From CAUZIZ01 sp965218775 (GTDB taxonomy: Bacteria > Acidobacteriota > UBA6911 > RPQK01 > JAJDTT01): 64,000 bases of DNA. The notes under the pieces were generated by a model. It had not been told where the DNA came from, did not search any database, and saw only the letters and a program-made list of their open reading frames with translations. This document shows positions 17,294 through 24,729 of this stretch, one piece after another. The stretch is taken from NCBI GenBank assembly GCA_965218775.1, contig CBDCLS010000006.1, positions 248,001 to 312,000 on the forward strand, given 5' to 3'. Each line of letters begins with the position of its first letter. Positions within the stretch are counted from its first letter, which is position 1. A program made the translations under genes and the position numbers.

Positions 17294-18496
17294 GTGCCCA
17301 CCTATGAGTTCAAGGGTCGACGACACCAGACTGCAGTACTGATTTCGGGGCGGCGTCAGGCCCACTCCGTGGCTGCCGTTGCCGACTCTCTGCGCCGAGA
17401 TCAAATCATGCCACTCCAGATCGTGGAAGAGCGGCCCTTGAGCCGGACCCGGCTCCGGGGCAGGATCGGAGCCAAGTCTCTGGCCCTGTTTACACGCCAG
17501 TTCGCCGTGATGCTGGGCGCCGGCCTACCCCTGTTGCAGTGCCTGAGCATCTTGACCGACCAACAGCAGGCCGGCCCCTTCCGAACTCGCCTGGGACAGG
17601 TTCGCGATGACGTCGAGTCCGGGTCAACGCTAGCGGACGCCATGGGCCGGCATTCGGTAGTCTTCGATTCCCTCTTCGTCAATATGATTGCTGCTGGAGA
17701 GGTCAGCGGCGCGCTGGACGCGATCCTGGACCGTCTATCGATCTACCTGGAAAAGCGAGACAAGATGCAGAAGGCGGTGTTCTCGGCTTCAATCTATCCC
17801 GCGGTCGTCACGCTGACTGCCGTGGTCATTGTGGTTGTCATCATGACCTGGGTGATTCCTGTCTTTTCCACTCTCTTCCAAGGTCTAAACGCACCCCTTC
17901 CACTACCAACCCTGATTCTAATCAGGCTGAGCGACCTCAGCAGCAGGTTGGGGGGTGTTGCCATCCTCGGTGCCTTCCTAGTAGCTGCCGGAGCCGGCCT
18001 TGCCTATCGCACAAAATCCGGGAGGACCCTGATGGATCGGGCCCTGCTGAGAATACCACTGCTGGGCCCGGTGATGAGGAGATTGGTCCTGGCTCGCTTC
18101 TCACGCACGCTGTCAACGCTTCTGAGCAGTGGAATCCCCATCCTAGAGGCTCTTGAAATCACGGCCCGAACCGTGGGCAATCGCTCCGTTGAAGCAATGA
18201 TTCAGGGAGGTCGAGAGCAGGTGGAAAAAGGGAAGACACTGGCGGCTCCCCTTCAGCAGACAGGATTCCTGCCTCTAATGGCAGCTCAGGTCATCAGTGT
18301 GGGAGAGGAGACCGGGCAACTTGACTCAATGCTTCTGCAGCTAGCCGAATACTATGAAGCGGAAGCCGATTATTCGGTCCAGTACCTACTGACGCTGCTG
18401 GAGCCACTTCTGATCATTGTCCTTGGGATCGTAATAGGGGGAATCGTGATCTCCCTTTACCTGCCGATCTTCAGCTTGATGGGACACCTGGCGTGA
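17294..18496 (+). CDS. pilC: Type IV pilus inner-membrane platform protein PilC
   Basis: Inner-membrane platform of the pilus machine (GspF family), 400 residues. Two GspF cytoplasmic domains are visible: LFTRQFAVMLGAGLPLLQCL onward (about 75-195) and ARFSRTLSTLLSSGIPILEAL (about 275-395), each followed by membrane helices (AVVTLTAVVIVVVIMTWVIP; LLIIVLGIVIGGIVISLYLP). MIAAGEVSGALDAIL and ISVGEETGQLDSML are the paired family signatures. The start is a GTG with GAGG about 10 bases upstream. The N-terminus (PTYEFKGRR) matches relatives. It closes the pilBTC operon; a heptad-type repeat follows the stop. Confidence 0.92.
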   Translation: MPTYEFKGRRHQTAVLISGRRQAHSVAAVADSLRRDQIMPLQIVEERPLSRTRLRGRIGAKSLALFTRQFAVMLGAGLPLLQCLSILTDQQQAGPFRTRLGQVRDDVESGSTLADAMGRHSVVFDSLFVNMIAAGEVSGALDAILDRLSIYLEKRDKMQKAVFSASIYPAVVTLTAVVIVVVIMTWVIPVFSTLFQGLNAPLPLPTLILIRLSDLSSRLGGVAILGAFLVAAGAGLAYRTKSGRTLMDRALLRIPLLGPVMRRLVLARFSRTLSTLLSSGIPILEALEITARTVGNRSVEAMIQGGREQVEKGKTLAAPLQQTGFLPLMAAQVISVGEETGQLDSMLLQLAEYYEAEADYSVQYLLTLLEPLLIIVLGIVIGGIVISLYLPIFSLMGHLA

Positions 18497-18513
18497 CGGT
18501 GAGAGTAGTGGGA

Positions 18514-18555
18514 TCGAGTGAGCAGTGAGCAGTGAATAGTGAGCAGTGAACGGTG
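18514..18555 (+). repeat. Post-stop heptad-like repeat (GTGAGCA units)
   Basis: Run of GTGAGCA, GTGAGCA, GTGAATA, GTGAGCA, GTGAACG, GTGAG units with a 7-base period, beginning 17 bases after the pilC stop. Similar tracts follow other genes here. Confidence 0.7.
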
Positions 18556-18748
18556 AGTATTCATCCGTGCTAGGTGTCGACTACAGCCGGACAGCTGGGC
18601 TTTTCGACACAACGCCGGGGCTCGAGGAAAATGGACAGTACACCCAAGCGTCCCGCTGTGCTACGTGAGCCGCATCAGGAGTGATAGGCGGTATCTGATC
18701 TGACAGCCAGCATCCGATTTGATCGCAATCGAATGGCGGCTTTCGCCT

Positions 18749-18887
18749 GAGGCTGTGTGAAAAGTCATTCATGATTTCGGATTTGAAATTTTGACTTCAT
18801 AGGATCGCGTACAAGCCACGATCTCCGTCGTAGGAAGGGTAAAGAGACCCCTAAATCAAAGAGGTTTTGGACTTTTCACACAGCCTC
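18749..18887. mobile_element. MITE family 3, copy 1 (IS1182-like ends)
   Basis: 139-bp element with 18-base inverted ends GAGGCTGTGTGAAAAGTC, flanked by a 4-base GCCT duplication (18745-18748 and 18888-18891). There is no ORF. It is about 97% identical to 19557-19695 (few substitutions seen). The ends match those of the IS1182 element at 26349-28134 at 16 of 18 positions, so that transposase is the likely mover. The insertion splits a dispersed hairpin repeat. Confidence 0.85.
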
Positions 18888-19556
18888 GCCTAGAAGCGGA
18901 CGTTCAAATTGTCCGGGGAAACATTGAATGAACTACCGCAAACGGCAGGAGTCGCCTTTCGATTTCGGGCGCATCGAAGGGAGCTGTCAGTTTCCGGGTA
19001 GGGCGTTGTACGGCCAAGTGACCAGGGGCTTCACCAAGATCGAGTTACATCTCGGCTGCTTGACGTTCGCGATAAGCCGCGCAAGGTACGAGCGTCGGTC
19101 TTGATTGCGTTGTTAGGCAGAAGGTTCTGCCTGCTCTAGCGCCCGAGAAGCGCTTTAAACTCATGCTCAGTCATCAGCTTATTACGATCCATCTGCTTGT
19201 CTAAGGTTATACCTATATTTGAGTCTTGCTTTGCCGTTCGAAATTCCGTTAGTTTGTCAGCCCATGCTCATTATAGAAATGATTGTTGCAGGCTTCATGT
19301 GAGTTCTCCCGCTGCGCGCCTAACTTCTGTTTATATGGTTTCCAGATAAACCCGTGTCCTGGTTTCATTTTCCAGATAAAACGCCGCAGCTAATTGCGCC
19401 TAAGTTCTTTGGAAGCCGATTGGCTAGAAACTAACACATTTCCGTCCGGCCTGCACCAATCTAAGACTTTCAGCGGAAGTGCGACCGAACTATCCTGGCC
19501 GTTCGCGGCAGTTCATTCGACGCTTCCGTTGAGAATTTGAATGTCGGCTTCTAGGC

Positions 19557-19695
19557 GAGGGTGTGTGAAAAGTCATTCATGATTTCGGATTTGAAATTTC
19601 GACTTCATAGGATCGCGTGTAAGCCACGATCTCCGTCGTAGGAAGGGTAAAGAGACCCCTAAATCAAAGAGGTTTTGGACTTTTCACACACCCTC
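19557..19695. mobile_element. MITE family 3, copy 2 (IS1182-like ends)
   Basis: Second 139-bp copy, with inverted ends GAGGGTGTGTGAAAAGTC / mirrored, flanked by AGGC on both sides (19553-19556 and 19696-19699). The site is CTTCTAGGC..AGGCGAAAGCGG, that is, the loop of the dispersed hairpin repeat. Relative to the host repeat it is inserted in the opposite direction to copy 1. Confidence 0.85.
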
Positions 19696-19732
19696 AGGCG
19701 AAAGCGGCCGTTCGATTTCGATGAGATGGGAC

Positions 19733-19763
19733 ACTGTCTGTAAGATCGGGTGCCGACTATCAC
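19733..19763. repeat. Dispersed ~30-base repeat, copy 1
   Basis: The stretch containing TGTCTGTAAGATCGGGTGCC followed by (A/G)CTATC recurs at 24099-24130 with only a few changes. Both lie in non-coding, gene-remnant DNA. It may be the end of a lost mobile element. Confidence 0.55.
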
Positions 19764-20195
19764 AAATGACCAGTTAGACGATCCCAAGACCCAGCAGGGC
19801 GGAGCTTGAAATCTGTCCCTCCATGATCGTGATGTTCGCCGCCCTGAGAGTCTTAGAGCGATACTAGCATAACCCTCAGGGGTTCCTCTCGCCGTGATAG
19901 TGGCTGACGTACTCACGAACTGCCCTTCGGACCAAGGACTGGACAACCAGTTAATCGAATCGCTGCCGAAGGACCCGCTGACTCAAGGCCCGGTCCAACG
20001 CCGAGAGCGCCTCGGTGGAATGCTCAGCTATTATCATCGGGAGGCGGCGTAAGCCAGTCAGTTGAGTTTTGGCACCATACGCGATCGGCACCGTCGCCGC
20101 CAAGATTGGAAAGCAGTACCTTTCCGGGACCTGACCCCGATGTTATTCGAGCCGGTGTTGAAGCAGGTCACCTGGATTGATAGCCTTCTCAATCG

Positions 20196-20939
20196 ATGCT
20201 CTTCACAATCCTTAAAGGAATCGGCAAAGCGATAGTCGGCTTGGGGGTGATCGGTCTAGGCCTGGTCCTCATCCTCGTCTCGCTCGGTAGACTGAGCACT
20301 GCAGTCGAGGACTTTCGAGCGACAAGAGCTACAGTCCTCGATCACCACGTTCTTCTGCTCCCCATGAACGCGCAGTCACATGTGGGCGGGCGAAGTGCCA
20401 GAGCCGGCATCGTCTACAAGTTCATGGTGGCCCAGCGGCCCTATATCCATCCAGCGCACATCGTCGAAGTCCAGGCCGGAGATGCTTCGTCGACTGAAGC
20501 CAACGCGAAAACCCTTCTCAGCAGGGAATTTCCCGTGGGTTCAGAAATCGTGGTCTACTATGACCCGGACAAGCCGGGCGATTCGCGATTGGCGAAAGCA
20601 GTCAATCGGGGTCTCTACGCACTGCTCGGCTTCGGAATCATTCTGGTAGTCTCGATGGGGTTGGCGCTCATTGCCGATTTCACAGCCTTTCTGGGAGAAT
20701 TCTTCCCCGGGGCGAAAGCAGTTTCAAGATTTCTGGCACCGTCGATTGATTCCTTGATGCTCGGGATTACCGCCGTAGTAATCCTTCTCCTCCTGGTCAG
20801 CGGGTTCTTCCACGATCCGCTGCTCGATCCGCTCGGCATTGAGCGAACGCGCCATATTCGAGTCGCATCAGTGGTGGTTGTGCTCTTTGTAGTGGCTGTT
20901 GGAATCAGGTTCTTCAAGCGGCGCTCAAGTCGTGCGTGA
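20196..20939 (+). CDS. DUF3592-like membrane protein
   Basis: 247-residue membrane protein. A first helix spans about residues 12-33 (GLGVIGLGLVLILVSLG); an extracytoplasmic or cytosolic beta-rich domain follows (35-135) ending FPVGSEIVVYYDPDKPGDSRL, a typical DUF3592 ending; then three helices at about 145-167, 187-207 and 220-238. DUF3592 proteins have no known reaction. The gene stands alone between element-rich gaps. No clear Shine-Dalgarno is present before the ATG. Confidence 0.68.
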   Translation: MLFTILKGIGKAIVGLGVIGLGLVLILVSLGRLSTAVEDFRATRATVLDHHVLLLPMNAQSHVGGRSARAGIVYKFMVAQRPYIHPAHIVEVQAGDASSTEANAKTLLSREFPVGSEIVVYYDPDKPGDSRLAKAVNRGLYALLGFGIILVVSMGLALIADFTAFLGEFFPGAKAVSRFLAPSIDSLMLGITAVVILLLLVSGFFHDPLLDPLGIERTRHIRVASVVVVLFVVAVGIRFFKRRSSRA

Positions 20940-20988
20940 GAAGGGACCGTTGCTCGCCAAAGAGGGACAGGCTGTTTCGATTTAGCCT

Positions 20989-21021
20989 GACCCCCGGCTT
21001 CTGCTTTGCAAGCAGGGGGTC
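20989..21021. terminator. GC-rich hairpin after DUF3592 gene
   Basis: GACCCCCGGCTTCTGCTTTG followed by CAAGCAGGGGGTC folds into a stem with 7 outer G-C-rich pairs and an inner TGCTT/AAGCA stem. It begins about 50 bases past the DUF3592 stop. It lacks a downstream T-run, so it is either a weak or factor-dependent terminator or simply a palindrome. Confidence 0.35.
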
Positions 21022-21378
21022 GGTGGTTGAGTCGCAGATAGGTTTGGATGTGTCCATTCTGCCTACCGTACAGACCTGGATTACCTATCTGGATTCACCG
21101 GCACACTGAGGATTCTGAGTGGGATCGAGCTACCCAATCGAACGTAGCTACCTAGAATCCTGTGGATGCGATTGCCCGTAGACAAAATTTGACATCTCGT
21201 TTTTTCATAAAAAGGAATCATGTTTCTTGACGTCGTCATCGTAGCGCTTGGATCCTTTATCCCAAGAAGTAGCCTTCATTCTTGGCACCTCTCCTTTCCA
21301 TTGATGGGAAAGTTCTTGGGGCGGTCCGAAAGCACTGTCTAACTGCCTGTTGAAGAATCAAGTGAGAACGGCAGCTTA

Positions 21379-21559
21379 GGGCTCGCGCAGAAATAACTTG
21401 GCATTTTGGCAGCTCAGATTCACACCATCTTCGGCCGCTCCTCAATCGCGAAATCCTCAACGTAGGCCTGGCTACGCCTGCGGTTTCGCTCAATCGTTCG
21501 CGGCCAAATCTGGCCCAAATCTGAGCGCCAATTCTACCAAGTTATTTCTGCGCGAGCCC
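21379..21559. mobile_element. MITE family 2, copy A
   Basis: 181-bp element with inverted ends starting GGGCTCGCGCAGAAATAACT, mirrored as AGTTATTTCTGCGCGAGCCC, and flanked by a TTA duplication (21376-21378, 21560-21562). The interior matches the reverse complement of copy B at 55630-55810 over its whole length (for example GATTGAGCGAAACCGCAGGC). There is no ORF. A 3-base TNA duplication fits an IS5-superfamily-type transposase, which is not present in the window. Confidence 0.85.
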
Positions 21560-21594
21560 TTAGGGTCGATTTCTGCCGGTCAGAAATTTGAATT

Positions 21595-21660
21595 CACTCT
21601 GAATTGAGCGGCTGCTTCTAGGCGTAAGCGGCCGATCAGGGGTTATCTAATCTGACAGCT
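21595..21660. repeat. Dispersed hairpin repeat, uninterrupted copy
   Basis: Reads ..AATTTGAATTC..GCTTCTAGGCGTAAGCGGCC then GATCAGGGGTTATCTAATCT and GACAG. Other copies lie at about 18735-18748 plus 18888-18945 (inverted), 19495-19556 plus 19696-19720, and 26290-26348 plus 28135-28165; each of those is split by an element at the AGGC in the centre. The centre can fold with CCGCTT pairing AAGCGG around a loop holding AGGC. Confidence 0.7.
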
Positions 21661-21703
21661 TGGGCGTTCTACGCCCAAGTTCACGCCCAGAGGTTGTTTC
21701 GCG

Positions 21704-22885
21704 TCATCCAACCGACAACGTGATCCGAAGTGTCGTGCCCTTACCGAGCTCACTTTCCACCTCGATACTCCCCGTATGGTCTCGAGTAATGACCTCGTAG
21801 GCGATTGAAAGACCCAATCCCGTTCCCACTCCAAATCCCTTCGTGGTGAACCCGGGATCAAAGATTCGTTTCAGATTCTCGCTCGAGATACCCCTGCCCG
21901 TGTCTCGAATCTCGATCAGGACGGTCCCATTACCTGCACGGGTGGTAATGAAAATCTGCCCTTGCTCCTCGATGGCGTGACTGGCGTTGAGCAGAATGTT
22001 CATGAAGACTTGGTTGAGCCGACTTGGATAGCATCTGATGGGTGAAAGATCTCCAAAGTCCCTTACCACCTCGATGCGACCTCGGAACTCCTGCTCCAGG
22101 AGGGTCAGCGTGTTCTCGATTCCCTCGTGGAGATCCACTTCTGCCAACTCTGCCCGGTCAAGACGAGCAAACTTCCGCAGGCTCTCAATGATCTTCACCA
22201 TGCGCTCAACGGCCGTTCGACTTGCCGATATCAGCTTCTCGGATCGCTTGAGGAATTGGTCAAGTTCCTGGCGTTCGTGGGTTTTCGAGGGAACCTCAGG
22301 ATCGGGAGAAACTGCTTTCAACTTCTCGACAGAACCCAGGAACAGATCGAGGCTGGCTTTAAGGGTTCCCAAGGGCGTGTTGATTTCATGAGCAAGCCCT
22401 GCAACCAGGTGGCCGAGCGAAGCCATCTTTTCAGACTGGACCAGCTGAACTTGCTTCTCTCGCAATTCGTCGTAAGCTCTTTGAAGCGCCTCCTCGGCTC
22501 GCTTCCGGTCGGCGACGTCTCGCACCATTGAGATCATGCACGGCCTCCCCCCTATCTCAAGGACAGAGGCGGATATTTCTGCGGGGAGAGTCGTTCCGCT
22601 CTTGGTCAAGCATGTGAGTTCATTGGTCCACCCGTGCCCCTCTCGTAGGACTGATTCCGAAAAGACCTGAAGCTTGGCCATTTCTTGGGGATGGATGGCG
22701 CTGACCGGCGTGGAGAGTAGCTCGCGGTAGGAGTATTGAAGCATACTACAGGCCCGAGGGTTAGCCTCGAGGATCGAATCCGAAGCCAGATCAATGATGA
22801 CGATCGCATCATGCGAGTGATCAAAGATCTTCCGGAACCACTGCTCCCCTTGGCGCACTGATTCCTCTTGGTTGTCCAGAACCAT
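21704..22885 (-). CDS. PAS-domain sensor histidine kinase (candidate PilS)
   Basis: 393-residue soluble sensor kinase without membrane segments. A PAS domain covers about 13-130 (FRKIFDHSHDAIVIID; PAEISASVLEIGG), followed by a coiled linker, then HisKA with the phospho-accepting H166 in HEINTPLGTL, and HATPase_c boxes: N box QVFMNILLNASHAI, G1 DTGRGIS, F FDPGFTTK, G2 GTGLGLSIAYEV. Such kinases usually phosphorylate NtrC-type regulators. Given pilBTC upstream and an NtrC-type regulator plus pilin downstream, a PilS role is attractive, but PilS normally has N-terminal membrane helices and the two genes lie 5.3 kb apart. Transcribed against pilBTC; no adjacent partner. Confidence 0.85.
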   Translation of the reverse strand: MVLDNQEESVRQGEQWFRKIFDHSHDAIVIIDLASDSILEANPRACSMLQYSYRELLSTPVSAIHPQEMAKLQVFSESVLREGHGWTNELTCLTKSGTTLPAEISASVLEIGGRPCMISMVRDVADRKRAEEALQRAYDELREKQVQLVQSEKMASLGHLVAGLAHEINTPLGTLKASLDLFLGSVEKLKAVSPDPEVPSKTHERQELDQFLKRSEKLISASRTAVERMVKIIESLRKFARLDRAELAEVDLHEGIENTLTLLEQEFRGRIEVVRDFGDLSPIRCYPSRLNQVFMNILLNASHAIEEQGQIFITTRAGNGTVLIEIRDTGRGISSENLKRIFDPGFTTKGFGVGTGLGLSIAYEVITRDHTGSIEVESELGKGTTLRITLSVG

Positions 22886-23241
22886 AACAGCCTCCTCTGG
22901 GACATCACTCCATCTAAAGCTCTTCGCCTAGCTATTCGGAATCCAAACTGAACAAAGCGCCACCAACCTGTTCTCGGAGCGCTCTAACGCACGTCCGTTA
23001 CCAGTCAAGGAACTGGATGATGCCAGCTGGACGGACAGGATCGGGACGCTCCTACAAGACTTTGCTCTTCATATCAATCCAAGCCCTCGTGCACAAGTCG
23101 GCCTCACATTTAGATGGTGGTGTTTGCGTGGATTGGCGTGTCCGAGTCACGAAAGGTGTAAGAAGTCGTCTCCCTGGAGCACTCACTCAACGAAACCGGG
23201 ACATGGGGTCCCGGAAAACTGACCAAAGAGAGGAAAGAACA
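22886..23241. other. Divergent intergenic region, kinase / BON protein
   Basis: About 350 bases between divergent genes. An open frame extends upstream of the BON gene but shows no family-like sequence or signal peptide. No repeats or promoter boxes were recognised. Confidence 0.4.
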
Positions 23242-23892
23242 ATGAAAGGCTACATTCGGCAATTGGTGCTAAGTTTCATCGTGGGTTGGGTCGCATTATC
23301 CGGCGTCACAGCGGCGATGACGTCCAGTCCGGCCCCGCCGGCGGCTGTCTTCGTCGAGCCTTCCCTAGAGCAAAGAGTCAACCGCGAATTAAGGAGGAAC
23401 CTGAATTACTACAGCCTGTTCGACCTGATTTCTTATCGTGTCGAAGGATCTAAGATCACCCTATCAGGGCAGGTCTGGTGGCCGGCTCTGAGGCCGACCG
23501 CCGAGCGGATCGTGGCGAGGATTGAGGGCGTCACCGGCGTGGATAACCAGATCGAGATCCTACCGGCTTCTTTCCACGACGATGATCTTCGCCTGGATAC
23601 GATGCGCGCCCTGTTTTCCAATGGGGCTTTGAGTCGGTACGCCTGGTTCGGGTCCCGTGGCCCATACGGCTATGGCCGCTACGGCTATGGCAGACACGGG
23701 TATGGCGGATACGGCCACATCCCTGAGCGATCCGATATCCACATCATCGTGAAGAACGGGGATGTCACCCTTGAGGGCGTGGTTGCGCGGAAGGCGCATA
23801 AGGGCATCGCCGAGCTGCTGGCGCACGGTGTCTCCGGGGCCTTCTCGGTGACCAACAACCTGGTTGTGGAGAATCCGGTGAAGGAGAGTTGA
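23242..23892 (+). CDS. Periplasmic BON-domain protein with Gly/Tyr-rich insert
   Basis: 216-residue exported protein. The ATG at 23242 has GAGAGGAAA 6-7 bases upstream and begins a signal peptide (MKGYIRQLVLSFIVGWVALS). Two BON domains follow: about 42-110 (VNRELRRNLNYYSLFDLISY, ITLSGQV, RIEGVTGVDNQIEIL) and about 118-212 (DIHIIVKNGDVTLEGVVARK, VSGAFSVTNNLVVENP). The second is split by a flexible insert made of GY/GYGRYGYGRHGYGGYG units (about 143-160). BON domains bind phospholipid and are found in OsmY and in secretin/mechanosensitive-channel partners. The repeat insert is unusual. No operon partner. Confidence 0.8.
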   Translation: MKGYIRQLVLSFIVGWVALSGVTAAMTSSPAPPAAVFVEPSLEQRVNRELRRNLNYYSLFDLISYRVEGSKITLSGQVWWPALRPTAERIVARIEGVTGVDNQIEILPASFHDDDLRLDTMRALFSNGALSRYAWFGSRGPYGYGRYGYGRHGYGGYGHIPERSDIHIIVKNGDVTLEGVVARKAHKGIAELLAHGVSGAFSVTNNLVVENPVKES

Positions 23893-24098
23893 TTCGTCGA
23901 AACGATGTTACAGGTAACTGAAGGCGACCCGGGCAATCCATGGAGGTCCGATGCGGATTGTCTGGGTCTTTCTTTCTTGGGTTTCCATACCGATTCTCAC
24001 CGCCTTCTTCTGCACGGGTCGTCAATCATCCAGACCTCTTTCCGGGGACTCTCTACGATCACCGGACGAACCCGTATCCTCAGCAGGATGCTCCGGAC

Positions 24099-24130
24099 AG
24101 TGTCTGTAAGATCGGGTGCCGGCTATCGCA
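24099..24130. repeat. Dispersed ~30-base repeat, copy 2
   Basis: Contains TGTCTGTAAGATCGGGTGCC and then GGCTATCGCA; pairs with the copy at 19733-19763. Confidence 0.55.
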
Positions 24131-24154
24131 GATTAATATATAAACCATCCCCCT

Positions 24155-24310
24155 GAGATTGCCCTTCCAGATCCAAAGATCTAGAAAGTCCACCCGGGAA
24201 TCGAGGGTCTTCTCCTCACCCAGGGCGAACTGCTTGTGCAGCGAGATGTCCACCAGGGGGACACCGACGCCGCGGATGGGGGCGTTGGGCGGGTGGAATC
24301 CCATTGCACA
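24155..24310 (-). pseudogene. Possible remnant of an Oar-like TonB-dependent outer-membrane protein
   Basis: The minus strand encodes GVPLVDISLHKQFALGEEKT followed by LDSRVDFLDLW. This resembles the penultimate strands of Acidobacteria Oar/carboxypeptidase-regulatory-like TonB receptors, which typically read V(D/N)LSL.KNF.LGE...QFRAEFFNLFN. The match ends abruptly next to the ~30-base repeat, and no signal peptide or plug domain is present, so only a fragment remains. The call rests on recalled family pattern over about 35 residues. Confidence 0.35.
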
Positions 24311-24354
24311 AGTCCAGATATCATTCCAACGCGCTTCCTAATGGGTCTGTACTT

Positions 24355-24729
24355 TCACCCAACTTGTGCTGAGAAACCCACATACGTCAGGTAGGCTCCG
24401 AGCGCGATGAAGATGACAAGCACAACAACCCACCAAGGCCTAGCCGACATGCTTGCCGCTCGAGACATCTTATGTGGAAGAAGAACACGAAATACTCCCT
24501 TGGCCAAAGTCAGCCACCCCAAGATAGTAATAATCACTCTCCAATCGGGGCTCCAAATGTTGTGGCTCACGACCACAAGAAGTCCTAGGACAAGCGCCAT
24601 GAAACCCGAGAGAACTATCAGCGCCAAACTTTGGCAAAATTCCTCTATGATTCTGGGGAGATGCCTTCTGTTAAGCAGGACCGCCGCAGGTACGATGATC
24701 AAGTAAAGCCCCAAAACCTTCGCCAAGAA
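24355..24729 (-). pseudogene. Small membrane protein, 3' part, interrupted by IS256
   Basis: The minus strand encodes four hydrophobic segments (VLGLYLIIVPAAVLL, LIVLSGFMALVLGLLVVV, IITILGWLTLAKGVF, WWVVVLVIFIALGAYLTYVG). The reading frame currently runs into the IS256 left end. Deleting the IS and one copy of its 9-base duplication joins this part to MELSIFLAKV.. encoded at 26068-26091, restoring a complete frame of about 130 residues with a proper ATG. So the gene was intact until the insertion. I do not recognise the family; it resembles generic four-helix membrane proteins. Confidence 0.75.

Larger units (their letters stand above)
18497..20195. other. 1.7-kb non-coding, element-rich stretch
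   Basis: No coding sequence could be supported here; the only open frames are short and unlike any family. It starts with GTGAGCA-type repeats (18514-18555) and holds two nearly identical 139-bp MITEs (18749-18887, 19557-19695), each sitting in a copy of a dispersed hairpin repeat, plus one copy of a ~30-base repeat (19733-19763). The stretch separates pilC from the rest of the pilus-related genes and looks like decayed accessory DNA. Confidence 0.65.
20940..21703. other. Non-coding stretch with hairpin, family-2 MITE and dispersed repeat
   Basis: Contains a strong hairpin at about 20989-21021 (GACCCCC ... GGGGGTC with an inner TGCTTT/AAGCA stem, no T-run), a family-2 MITE (21379-21559) and an uninterrupted copy of the dispersed hairpin repeat (about 21595-21660). 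I see no gene. Confidence 0.6.
23893..24354. other. Non-coding stretch with a gene remnant
   Basis: No intact gene. Includes one copy of the ~30-base repeat (24099-24130) and, on the minus strand, a short stretch resembling the C-terminus of an Oar-like outer-membrane protein (see 24155-24310). Confidence 0.5.

Noticed and set aside
18514..18555. Short direct repeats resembling a degenerate CRISPR
   Set aside because: The period is 7 bases with no spacers, no cas genes are nearby, and the same tract occurs after unrelated genes.
18581..18772. 63-codon minus-strand frame before MITE copy 1
   Set aside because: It runs into the MITE, lacks a ribosome site and has no similarity to a known family.
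19100..19330. Possible integron attC site: GTTAGGC near 19108 and GCCTAAC near 19318
   Set aside because: The two core-like heptamers are in the wrong order and too far apart for one attC, the inner L boxes are not visible, and there is no integrase or cassette-like gene.
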